From Drosophila pseudoobscura (lineage: Eukaryota > Arthropoda > Insecta > Diptera > Drosophilidae), in contig NC_046683.1 of NCBI RefSeq assembly GCF_009870125.1, positions 62,139,869 to 62,203,868 on the forward strand: DNA of 64,000 nt, read 5' to 3'. The notes under the pieces are model-generated. The model was not told where the DNA came from and did not search any database. It was given only the letters and a program-made list of their open reading frames with translations. Each line of letters begins with the position of its first letter. Position 1 is the stretch's first letter. This document shows, piece by piece, positions 1 to 13,200 of the stretch. A program made the position numbers and the translations under genes.

Positions 1-3000
1 CATAAACATGAAAGGCCTTGGCGATGAAATGCTAAACAATAAATAATGAAATAAAAAGCTAGCCAAAAAGGCAAAGGAAAGCGAGAGAGAGGGAGAGCGA
101 AGGAGAACGAATAGAGTCCTACAAAATTAAGGAAATTAAATATTTACGTATGAAAGCAGACGAGGAAATTACGCATAGTAAATTATAAAGAACAAAAAGA
201 GAGGAAGGACCCCCCAATGGGCATTACTGTGTCCTTGTAGTTGTCCCAAAAAGTACACACACACACACACACACACTCACACGCAATGGCCATTAATTTT
301 TTTTTATGCCAGGCATAATCTTTCCCGCTTGCGGTATTTTGTTTGTCTTCATTTGCATTGGCAAACCCCCAAAGCCCCGCTCTCCAACGTCTAACCCATC
401 GATAGTATGCCAAAAATCTCATGCGTGGCGACAAAAACAGAGAAAAACCAAAACAAAAACAAAAGAAAAGAGAAGAGAAGCGTGAGGGAAACGCCAGAGC
501 CCACACAGACGCAGAGCAGAAATCGACGTCTTTAATGATTTGCCTTCAACCACAAAGAGTACGGAAGGACGGGGGGAAGGGGGGATGGGGGGAAGGGCGT
601 CCATTGGAGGTTGGAGGTGAGGATCTGGAAAAAACCAAAAATCTCTCTCTAGGGGATGCACACACTCTCCTTTCTCCTCCTTCCACCTTCTTCCCAGCGC
701 CCTCCTCCCTGCCGAACCCAATATCTCTCTGTGTATATTTCGGCTTGTGAGGAGCCATTTGAATACGTATGCATACTTAATTTGCCACGGCTTTGCCTGT
801 GGAAGTCCGCTCACAAAGCGGAAGAACAGCGGGCCAGAGGACCAGGCAGAGGGGCAGGAATATCCGGACCATATAGCCGGATACGCCGAATGGCATACTA
901 CATTATTGATTGGATATTTGTGAGGGAATTTAATAAAATATGCAAATTCTTCGCTTTCTTAGGAGAGGGGCGGGTGGTCCGCACTCAATCGAAAGACGAG
1001 ACGAGCCTCCATCAACGATTGAGTGGCTCTTCAGCTCTGAAGAGTGGAATCAACAAGGTCTAAGACGTCGGGGGGAGACGGGGGCTGAAGCTGGGTCAAC
1101 AACAGTGAGCCAACAGCTGAAGAGCTTTGGGATTAATTAAGACTCAAAAGGGTCGAAGGGCGAGGACCAGGACGACTGTTGTCGTAATAAAGTAGGTTGA
1201 AATATGTGTGGGGTGGGGGCACAAAATTCCAGGTTTTGGCTAACCCTAACTAATCAAATCCAATTTAAGCCAACTCGATTGACCATTGCCTGAATCTCCC
1301 TTTATTAACCATGTCCAGCATATTTGGAGACACTCCAAGAAATTCGCAACGTCCATGGTATGTCCATGGAAATTTAGTGTGTGTAGCCCTCTGGCACGGG
1401 CACCGCTGCCTCGTCTGAACAGGCGGGATCTCTTCTACAATTCGTCCGACTCTTCTAGTCCTTACTCCATGCCTCATAGTATAACAGCTATAATGCACAG
1501 AGCTATAACGGATCGATCCAAGCCTCAGCAATCGACACCAAAGATGCCAAATTCTCTCTCAATTCCAACGCATTTAAATCAGATCTATCTTAAGTAATAT
1601 ATTTAAATAAATACAAAATGAAAATAATGGAGTAAGTGCATCAATGGGAAAACACCGATATAATATATCCAGTTCCTATTACAATGTCTTCAATTTATAC
1701 TATCCCTAAGTCCCTAATCGAATTATTCATAGTCTCTTCTTAAACATTCATTTGGGACATTCACTCCCTTATCGAACCACCTTCCTACTCGAGAACTCGC
1801 TCTGAAAGCTGATCCATCAATAATATTACTCTTCGCGGAAAACATCAATACCGAAAACTTCATTACATATGATGAAACAATTCAATTTCAAGAACAGAAG
1901 CCAGGCATTTCCATTTCAAACGCCGTGAGGGTCTAGGCCGTTAATCTCTTTCTGCCCAGATTTCCTGGGCAGCTAGTCATAAAACGCTGCTAACTCCCAC
2001 AACTCTGGCAAGGTCATCAAATCAGATGGCCAGCCAGCAACAACAAAAAAACAGCGCAATTGTTTCACGGCAACATCAAAGAAGACGTCAAATACAGCGA
2101 AATGTTTTTAGCAGCTAAAGCAGACGCCTGGCCATCAACCAAGAAGACCAAAGGCTTAGATACCCTTTTGGATGTTTCTTAATTTATAATCAGTGGGATG
2201 GTCTTTCGCATCAAATAGAGGACAGAGAGAGGACTCCTGCTCCTCTGCGCTGCACTCTTATGGCTCAAACCTGAATACCCTTTGCCTGTGCAGAGTATAA
2301 AGAGCAGAAGCAAGAACAAGAAAAGTAACAACAATAAAGGCAACGAGGCTAAAACAGTCAAGTGAACAACACGTGGCCCACATAAAACAAAACAAAACCA
2401 AACTATAGAGGGGAAAAAAGATGGGCCAAAGCTGAGAAAACTTTCTGGAGCAGACGACAATTGCCTGCAGCTGCAGCAGAGTATGGAATGGAATCAAATA
2501 TCCCCAACCCACACAACCCAACTTGAGTTGACTCCACTCTAGGCACTTAATCAGTCAAATTCTGATGCTCAAAAGAGGGAGAGGGAGCGATAGAGTAAAC
2601 TCAGCTGAGTGGAGCAGCTGTTGGTGGGTGCCACTTTAATTGCTTTCGGTTTTTTAGAGCCACACAATGTATATTTTAAAGCAAAAACACCATTTATGCA
2701 GTCGCAGGACCCGACTTACTTTTTATCTTTTTTTTACATTTTTGCAATTAGTCTAAGTGGAATTTAATGTGTCGGTTCTGTGCGCTTACTGGGGAAAAAG
2801 TGCTCCAAGTCATTTTGCGGTTACCAAAAAGTTTCCACTGAACTCGGCTCAACTTTGCATCTGACCCCCCGAAAGTTGGACAGAGAGAGACAGAACAAAA
2901 GGAGATGGACTGGGCCTGCGGGCTGTTAGGAGACATCAGTTGACAGTTTCATGAGCCTGATGTCCTTGCCGCTGTCATCCTTTAGTTTTGTTGCACATTA

Positions 3001-6000
3001 TTTCGGCTCTTAGGCTCGGGCTGTAGTATCTCGAGAGGCTCGAGACTCAGTTTCTGATCAACTTTTTCTGTGTTGTTTCAAAGTTGTTTAGTTTAGTTTT
3101 CTTTTCCTGTCTTTTTGTTGCCCCAGTACATAAATTTGCGGCTTTAGTTGAGGCGAAGGCAACACTGATGGAGGCAGATGATTGTCTAGTCAAAAAAGTA
3201 CTCAAACAAATTTAATTAAAGCTCAAGGGGCTAAGGACTCCATCTCTAAAGCCTTTGTAACTGAACAACAAAACAAAACCTAACCGTTTCCAAAAACGAC
3301 TGCCAGGACATTCATATTATATTATCCGTTTACCTGTTGCTCTTAAGCACTCAGTGTCTGGCCATTGCCGTCGCGCTCAATTTGTCTGGCCCCGGCTAAC
3401 AATGCCTATTCTTACCTTCTTTCGCTTAGACCCGCAAAAGCCGCAATACAAGACACACACACACACACACAACTCGGCTGCGGCTTATGTGGCGTATGCG
3501 CAATTTAGTAACTCAGACAGCCTGGCATTCTGGCATCCTGGCATACTGGCATCCTGGGCTGGTCTAAATGATAGCAATGTGCTTGGCTCCTGCCTGGCAA
3601 ATTATGCAAATATGCTGCCAGAATGTACCTCCATCGTGGCGGCACATATGAGCCAGGCATATTACGCATACGCATACGCATACGCCGAGTGTGCCATTAA
3701 ACGCCCATGTTGGGCGGATGGGTAGGCGTGCCTAATCACAAGTGCTCTAAGCAAATTACACATATATATATGTATACATTTTTTTTGTCGGTTATAGCTG
3801 TTGTGATGTATAAGAAAATGCCAGCAATTTTTGTAGCAATCAACTTGAGAGGAAATTGCCAAGAGATTCCAGAAGAAATGTTTACGGCCTCTTCTAGAAA
3901 GTTTTAATTTATTTAAGTTGCATTTTCTTTTTGGTTAAAATCATTTCTTGAGATCCCATTATGAGGTATCCGTGGACATGTGTAGTTTACGATGCAAAAA
4001 TTATCCTTTGCCGTGTTTTCGCTGTGAATTTGATCCCAAGAATTTCTGCCTCTCTGCGACAACTTCCGACTACATGTTTAGCTCATGCGAAAAATTTAAA
4101 ATTGTCGGATTTCCGGTTACCCGAGCCTCTCCCCCCAACACCTTCTGCCTTCTACCGACGTAGTCGAGGGTGCGGGAGATGGCGGAGAGCATTGCCAAGT
4201 GGTTTCGTTGCGCGTTGTTGGCTTCATTTTGCTAACTTTTACTTTCACTTTCACTCCCGTTTGGCGTGTTAACAAATTTAAAAATTTGTTTGTGTTTGTG
4301 TTTACTTGCCCTTCGCGCGGAAATCTGAATAGGGGGGCTGTTGCGGGTCTGCGGCTTCTGTCTGGGGCCCTGGCGCCTAACATGCCCCGTCATAACTCAG
4401 CTCGTGTGTGCGGCGCCGCGCTCGTGAGCTTGGAGACTTTTAAAGAAATTGTTTTCACCCCAAACCCAAGCCCAAGCCCAAGCCCAAACCTGAGCAGTAC
4501 GGAGTGCTTCTAGGAAAGGTGTCATGACATTGTCTTTACCTTCTTTAATAAATGGTTTCATTTAATCAAAAGACCTTTATGGAGCACGCATTCTAGGATT
4601 TATGCCTGTTTATCTAAGATGAGATGAGAGCAGGGCCAACGAGGCAAAGCCAGGCAGCCACAAGAAGTTCCATGACTGCTCCATGATCCGTGGTTCACGT
4701 TGCCTGCCCGAAACTTTTGGCCCTTTTTTCGGTGGCGGCCATGTGTCTGCGGCTGACATAAATCAGCATTTAAGCTGATGAAAAGTATTTTTCGGCTCTT
4801 CTGTATAATGCGATAGAGTTTTGAGTTTACTTTTAATGGGTCTTAAAAAAGTGGGTGTCATTTTTTAAACGAATTATGTGCCAAGTCACGGGGAAATTAA
4901 TTTAGATTATTGCTGCTAGATAGGAAATCTTTTAATTTACTTTATATACCATACCTACATAGAAATCTAATCTCAAGAAAATATTGTTGTATTTATGGGA
5001 AAATAAGAACCAAAGCAAAACCAACCAATTTTCTTTCTTATTACTCTCTCTGTCTGTCTCTTCATTTTTCTGGCCCATTTCCCTGAGCCAGCCTTCAGCC
5101 TTATCTCAGAATCTAAGCCCTTGAGCTTTTTATATATTAATCCTGGGGCATCCATTCCATTTCATTTCACTTCAGCCTCATCCTCGTCCCCATCTCTGCC
5201 CTCAATTTAATTTTCACTTTAATTTCGAACATTGTACATACTAATAATATCAGGAGATATGTCCTCTGGCTTTTGGCCAATGTTTCTCCCACCATTTGCG
5301 GCTTTTTCAGATCTGGTTCGGCTCGGGTACGAGTATTGGCTGTTTGTGTTTTGTATTTGATATTTTTCTTTGCTGCTAGACTTTAAAGAGATTTTTTACC
5401 TCACATTTACTTTACACATCCTTGGTTTTGCTCTCTCCTGCTGCTGCTGTTGCTGGTGCTGCTGGTACTGCCTTTGGCCTCCGGCTTTCAAAATAGTAAT
5501 TTGCAGCTGCGAAGAGTCCAGTGTCCAGTGTTTACAGAGACGGCGGCGGGTCCAGTAAGTCTATAAGTAATAATCAACTGGCGACTCCTTATGACAGTTC
5601 TTTTGTGGAGGGCTTTTGGGTGCAAGAAAAACAAACAGAAAACTTCAATTACAGGCCAGAGACCAGGAAAGTCGAACCAAGGAAAATTCAAAGGACACTA
5701 GCTCGGTGGCGCAGGGAAGACGGGGTTAAGGGTTTCCCGGAAATGAAAACTGTATTTCCAGGGGCTGTGGAAACTGATGACTTACTTGGCATTGAAGGGT
5801 GGGGGGGAACACCACCATTGAATGCTCTTTAGTTGGGTAAATATCGTGAAACAGTCTCACGAATTCCTGTCCATGGGCGTACACTAATCCTTCGTCTTAG
5901 CACATTCCTTTCCATGCAGCGATTTCGAATACCCAAAGAGTTTCTAATCTTTTGCCTCTGTTCGCTCCCCCCCCCCCCCGTCCAATCGGGGGAAACCGCT

Positions 6001-9000
6001 GACACGGCCAGCTTTGAGCATTCCTCGGCTAAATGCTGAAACATTAACTCGACTAAAGAACTTCATTATGGGGCCCAGAACAGAACAGACCAGGCCAGGC
6101 CAGGCCAGGCCAATAAATCTTCACAGTCGTGCTCTACCTTTTGACTCCTGCAAACCAACAATGAATCATAATGAGAGAGCTCGGGCCCAAAGACAAAAGG
6201 GCCAGAGAAATCAGCATTCAAGCAATCATACGGCCACACACACACTCGTACACTCGTACACTCGTACGCTTGTACTACACCCTTCTAACAGTGGGGGCCG
6301 AGTCGTTTTGGCCAAGTCGTAACATTGCGGAGCTGCGGCGTGTCGACAAAGCAAGCAATAAGGCGTAGCATAAATTAGCCAAATAAACGGAATGGAAACA
6401 AAGGCGAAAACAACTTAAATGTTTGCTAAGCAAATATTATCCCTAGGCCTCTGCCTCTGCGTCGGCCTCGGTCTCTGCCCGTCCTCCCCCACTCAGTCGC
6501 CTTGTCCGAGGGTTCTTGGTGTGAGAAAAGTCTCGTAAGCTCCCTCCGGCTATGTTTTTTGCTCCTTCCAGTCAGCCATGAAATGTCTTTATGCGACGAT
6601 TATCTCAACATAACCCGGGCCCAATGTGCAATTAACTGTGGCATCCGTTCTGCGGCGGGCGTGTCGCATCCGCAGCGAAATATGACATCCAAAAATATAT
6701 GGCCTCAGATTTACGACAACAACTCAAATGGAATGGAAGTCAAGTGAAGTCAGGGGCTGTCGCTGTTTGGGTCATTCCAAACAGGAGTTTTATGTTTATG
6801 TTTGGGGGAGGTGAGTGATCAATCTTGGCGGCGGCTTAAACAGGGTGCTATGGAACATGATTAAACATGATTGGCGAATGTTGCTTTCGGGTGGGAATAG
6901 AAGAAAGAATCACGAAAGAGCATGAAAGTAAAGGGATGGGAAACAATGATTCAAGCATAATTCCAACAAATATTGATCATATGTACATAAATACATATGT
7001 ATGTATGTATGTATGTAAGTTCTCGCAGCATTAACAAAATGCAGAGAACGTGATAAAGCTAAAAATAGACAAAGCTTATCTCTCATCTCTCTATCCAACA
7101 AGAACATGTGCACTGTACTCTTCGCTCTGCATTGCCATGGAGTTCGTCTCTCTATCGCGCTCTGTCTGTCTGTCCGCCTGTGGAGTTCTTCGCTCTCTCG
7201 CTCTCGCTTCAGCGAGAGAGCTCATCTCTCTCTCTCTCGCTCTATCTGATGAAGGTGCTGTAAATTGAGATCATCTCGCGCTCTCTCGAGCTGCCGACAG
7301 CTCTGCCTGCCAGCAGCGAGATCAAAAGATAAGAAATTGGAAGAAAACGCACAACAGTTCGAAAGATTTGATTAAAGGGAACAAACTACAATCTGCTACG
7401 CCCGTACCGTACTCTGCTTTAAAGGATTTTATTCAAATAAAAGTAAATTCCCTGCCACATAATCCCTCAATTATGCCTAAATTAGAATAACATATGGACC
7501 ACCCCCGTTCTATACAACCTTTCAGTGCTCTAAGCCCACACCAACTTGTAATGCGCTTAGAGAGAAGCCAACATTTCCATACATACCGGAGTATAGGCTC
7601 TCTTCTGAGAGGCTTATGCCAGAGAACTCTCCTTCCACACGCCCTCCGGGCACAGCGCTCCATTCCGAAGCACAGACGGAGAAAAAACGAATTGCCTTTA
7701 AATCGGCAGAGAAAAAACGTACATAAATATGATGTGAGACGCTTATCGAACTGAATTTGTTGACTAGTATTTCGAGCAGCTCCTCTGCTGCCTGCGGCAC
7801 TACTCTCCTGCCACAGCTGCTGTCACCCACTGCACTTGAGTGTGTGTTCGTGCGTGTGTGTGTGTCATCTGGTTATGCAACATATTTCATGCCTAGGCTT
7901 TACGGTTGGTACAAGAACGTTGCGTGTGGCCCCAAATCAATCATACGCCAAAATCGACACAAACAAAAAACAATGGAGAAGAACACACACAAAACAACGA
8001 ACAAATCCACCGAAACAAAGCCTGGGAACGTAATGCGATATTTTTTATTGATTTTCATTGTGTCACGGATGTGTGGCCCCCTTCCCCCTTTGGAAAGAGG
8101 GAGAGAGCGTGGGTGTAGGAGGGCGGACAATATGAAAAGCACTTGATGTTGTCAATATGCACTCCCCCCCCCGGCACTTGACTCCGAGCCAATGCCTTTC
8201 AAATGCATAAAAATCCTTTCAAAATGCACAGACCGCTTTCTGTGGCATTACCAAATGACTACGAAATGATATAATGACAGGATCGTGGCATAAGCTCTGG
8301 AGCTTTATATGTACTGGCAACATGGATACAAAAGAAGGAAAACAATTCCAATTCTATATATTGATATTTCTATGGAATCTGCACAGCTTTTATGCATCTC
8401 TGATGCAGCCTAAGAGCCAACGAACTTTTCATATTTCAGATACCTAAATCTGTTCAGGGTATACATAGTAGTTGTATTTGTACAAGGGTACGAGTATAAG
8501 TATACGTATGCGTATACCATTGCCTTGGGTTTTCCCTTTTTTTCCATCATTGTTCTGTGCCGCTGTGTTATTTGTCTAACAATTTCCGTTGGCCTTTGCT
8601 TTTTTGACTCTTATGTGGGTCTCTGTGCGCTTCTGTGCTTCTGGTTTCCCATTTGTTACTGATATTTTATGACACTGTAAACATTTTACAATGCGAGCCA
8701 GCCATAGAGTCATGGGTCTCTAGTCGTACATACGACTGTGTGTCTGTGTGGCTGTGTGTGTGTGTTATCCATTCAATATGCTCAGCAGAGCATTACGAGC
8801 TTCTATAGCGTCGTGTCCTTGCCAAAGTCGTGTCCTGGGCCCTCTCCGAGGCATGTGCAAATATGTGAGGGTTTACACGAACCGAACTGCGGGCCGAGTA
8901 TTATTTTCTGTCAGGTCTTTTTCTTTTGAGGTCAATTAAAAAGGGCTAGGCATACCATTCCATTCTATTCCATTATATTTCCTTCCACTACTGCTGCTCC

Positions 9001-10264
9001 TCCTGCTCCTGCTACTGCCACTGCTGCTCTGAGCTATCAATCATAGGCAGAGGAATTCTCCCTTTTTTGTGGCTGCTTATATGTAATTAGTTAAGCACCA
9101 ACTAATTGAAAACATCTTAGAGATTTGTTTGGCGTTGATTAAGTGAACTTTTCGGACAGGCCATCCCACTGATATTTGTCCAAAAACTGACAACTTCGTG
9201 GCGGGTTCTCTGCGTGTCTACGATCAACCCATCATTAATTATCCAAACGCCTCGAGACTGGCTCCGGGTTACTCGTGCTAAGCCTGTGTCCAAAGGACAT
9301 GCTCCATGCTCCCAACAGAGTCCCGAAAACACGAAAAACATTTGCTGGAGAAATGTTGAAAAACTTCCGGGGAAAAGGAGAGGGAACAGTAGCAGCGGCA
9401 ACTTGAGTGCTGTTTGTAATGGCATTGGGCATTGGGTGAGGAAAAATGCATAAAAATCGATGACCAGATGATTGAGACGATTGCCTTAAAGTGGTTACGA
9501 TATGTATGGTGCAGCTTGGGGCTTGGGGGAGAGACTTGAGAGTTTTTACTTTTATTTCTGTCTAAGGTTGTCCAGTGCTCATATCTTAAAGATTTGAAAC
9601 TTTGAGGCTTTCAGTGTTACAGTGCAATCATTCACGGCCAAATACTTTAAATTCTCTTTGAAAAATTGCACATTTAATGAGCTTTTCGAATATGAAACAA
9701 TGACGTAAACAGTTCAATAGTATTTGAAAATAATCTTTAAAAATCTAGACTCAATTTAAGCTCTAAAAAAACAAAAAGACACTCAAATGCAACAGAATTC
9801 AGTGCATGCAATCATGACATATTTACAGATCCAAAACCATTCAAGTTGAACAAATTGTCTCGACAAAAAATTCAGAAAAATATATGAAAGAAATTTATGA
9901 AAATCTGTGGCATATGAAAAACATTTAGCGACTGATTGAATTTGAGAAAGAACAAAATAAAACTTCGCACAATATATGGCAATCACTTTTCAAAGCTGTC
10001 ATTTATCTGGTATTTTTTCAGGCTCGCCAAACTGGGAGGAGGCTGTTTTTTGAATGGGAGGCTTCATCCTCCACCACAAATCAAGAGAGAGAACCCAACC
10101 TCACGTCATGATCATCGCCGTGCTGTCAACGTAATGGAAACGGAAACAGAAATCTGCTGGAACCATTGCTGTTGCTGAGCGGAAAACCACAGGCCCCATA
10201 CCACGGAAAATTGACAGAAGAAAAAAACAAGAAAGAGAGAGAGAGAAGCATAATAAAAACCGAA
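1..10264. other. Non-coding stretch, no supported gene
   Basis: I see no exon chain or recognisable protein here. It contains short simple repeats: (AC)n at 255-276 and about 3453-3470, a GCATAC hexamer run near 3665-3686, a CCAAGC-type run near 4468-4490, an AGGCC run near 6092-6112, a (GTAT)n run near 6999-7016, and CT-rich tracts near 7190-7240. The open frames are low-complexity or lie in these repeats. It may be intergenic DNA or the 5' region of the membrane-protein gene that starts at 10265. Confidence 0.5.
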
Positions 10265-13200
10265 ATGAAGTCTGTCATTCTATATCCATATGGACCGCTA
10301 ACTGGCGGCACACGCTGCTGTCGCATGTTGCATGCCAAAAATTTGGCCATAACAAGTGCAATTTACACAATTGTAAGTATGGTGACGGGCAACAGGGCGT
10401 ATGCGCAATGTGGACAAGTATATAATTATGTTCTCGTTAGTGGAGCATTCTGTTGGCACGGTGGCAGGGGGGCAGAGGAAAAACAGGACGAAACAGAACG
10501 AAATCAGGCGAGTGTCCTGTTTTGTTCGCCGCTTAATTGTGGCGTAATTTATAGACAAGTGTCGTTGAGGCAAGTTTTTTCTGCAACAATTTTGAATGTG
10601 GCATGGCTTACCTCAACCTCATTATGGGGCATGACAGAAGGGCATGACTCTAGCCAGAGTCAGGATACTGCACAGCGAGGGCTGTGCAGCGAGTTGTTGG
10701 TGGAGAACAGACCCGGCCAAATGGATAGACTTGCACCCGCCTCGCATCTTCCCTCTGCCGCCTCCCATCTTGTGGCACATATAAATTACAATTACATGAT
10801 GCTCGTTATGGCTTTTAATTTATGTTAATGGCCAAATCGTGCCTCGGGGTTTTTATTTTTTCACTCATTTTTGCTTACAATGCGAGAGACAATACAGAAG
10901 GAAGGAATATAATGCAATGCAAGTTGTGGGGTTCGCCAACAATAGACACATTATATCCATTGCAATGCCCTTGCGGGGAAAGTAAATTAGTTTTTGTTTA
11001 AGCAGCGAGAGAGAGAGACAGCATGAGAGAGAGCTTAAGTGTTTGGCTTCAGCAATTAGTGCCACATTTTATGGCAGGAGCTATTGTGCACGGGCAAGAG
11101 CAGGAGCTCCTTCCCTCTCTAGCCATCTATCTATCTATCTATCTATCTATTTATCCGGCAAGTAAGTAAGCGTTACGTGTTTAGCATAAGCCCGGATTGT
11201 GAACTATGGGGGGCACCATCTGAGAGTGCAGTCACGACACATAATGAATGTATCTTGAAAGCACTCCATTTTGCATTCTCTCTCTCTCGCCTTGCTCTCG
11301 CCCTTGTGCAGGAAAACCCAGCCAACACGAAAGCATTTTCCCGGATTAATTAGCCACACAAGTCCCAAAACCCCGCAGCCACCTCACAAACCCTCTCAAA
11401 ATCAAATTGAGTTCAGACCCGTTTAAAAGTAAAAACGTGTTGTGCAAAAAAGAGTAAAAAGGCAGGGCACGATATAGATGTTTTAGATGTTGATGACCCA
11501 TTAACATATTTGTATGCGGGCGCACACTGCGTGTACTTTATTCATATGTATCTCATTCGTTTAATTGTGTCTTTATTCCTTTTATACTTAGAATATATCA
11601 CTCCTGATTGTGCTGATCTACTCGTGGCGCATAAACGTCAATATGCACAAGTCGTCCGACCTGCAGGATGTCTACTACGGTAAGGCTCCAAGTTGCCCTA
11701 AATATTTTAATTGGTAATTAAATACATACACATACATTGCCTCTCGGATGTGGCCCAAAGTGATAATAAACCCATAAGCTGGAAACTGTGGCAGCACACA
11801 CATAAAACATAAAACATAAAGTCATTTTAATAAATTAATTGCAGATGAGGCCACCAGTCGGCCACAAAGCACTAATAATAATTTTATAATTTGATGAAAT
11901 TTAAAGCATCTTTTAAAAAGAATTTCTTGTAATTTTAAACCAATGAAAAACCCATTTATTTCCATTTAACTCTCAGTGTCTACTGTTAGCCTTGATTTAA
12001 CTGAAATTCGTTTTTGTTTACTTTGCAGGTGTACAAATAGCATATTTTGCCATAATTGGCACACAAATATCCATGATATTGCTAAGCATTGTATTGATCT
12101 TTGGCATTTGTCGGGTGAGTGCTCTGTTCTTGTTTGATTAAGGGTTTTGTTGTTGTACCAATTTTACAATACATGTCTCCGGCCCCCACACATGACACAC
12201 AACCATTTCTCTGGCACACAAAAAATCGAACAGCATCAAGTCAAATATGTGAAAATTATGCACATTGTGCCCCTATCCGAGTGTGTGTGCCAAGGAAATG
12301 TTTACTCAGTTAGCAAACAAAGCGCACATTCAAATGTAAATTACACAAAAGCGTTCCATTTTTGGGAACGTACTCGTAGCATATGACATGCGTCCATGCT
12401 CAACCAACACACGAATTTCGAAATAAAACGTTTGACATGCCATACAAGAAACGAAAAATATATACCCTTGCAGCAATTCTCGTAAATATTGGGAAAATGT
12501 ATGAAAAGTAATAAGCTATAACTATTTCAAGCAGGGATCGTAGGGATTATATTTCTATAAATAAAAATTTGATTATAAAACCCAAATAACAAAAATAAAA
12601 TAACTTACAATATAAGTTGATAATGCAAATAAATTTTGCAATTTAAAAAATAAAAATTTAAAATTGGTTTTGTTTATAAAAAAAATTATATTCAAAAATT
12701 CATTTTGAACGGATAGGTCTATCAAAAAGATTTTTTTGTATATATTTATGAAGCCAATCAAAAAGTTAGAGTTTTTTACATTTATTTAGTTTAAAAAAAT
12801 TAATTTTACTTTAGATTCTCACGATATATTGCATCTCAAGTCCGATATTAATCCGATATTTCAGGGCAGAAAATTGTCTAACCTAACGCTTGTCGAGGGC
12901 ATCGCTGGAATATAACATTTCCTAGGGCCACACCAGCAAACCCCCCAAAATGCCATTGACAGCGGCATGAAAATGTAGACAATTTGTCACACAATTGGGA
13001 GCCACCGAAACGGCTAAAATGGGTATGGGAATGGGAATCCCTGCCTGGACGGACTGAGCACTAGGCTGAGTGGAGCCCAAGAGCTGAGTGGCGAAGAGGG
13101 AGCGCCAGAACACCCGTTGACTGGCGGCGACACATGACAAAGATTACACAACCCCCTAAAACTGTTTGGGTTTTGTTGTCGCCGCGCAATTGCCAGGGCC

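Noticed and set aside
1286-1597. 103-codon + strand frame with some protein-like segments (RRDLFYNSSDSSSPYS)
   Set aside because: No splice partners, no family recognised, and the opposite strand is equally open; not enough to call a gene.
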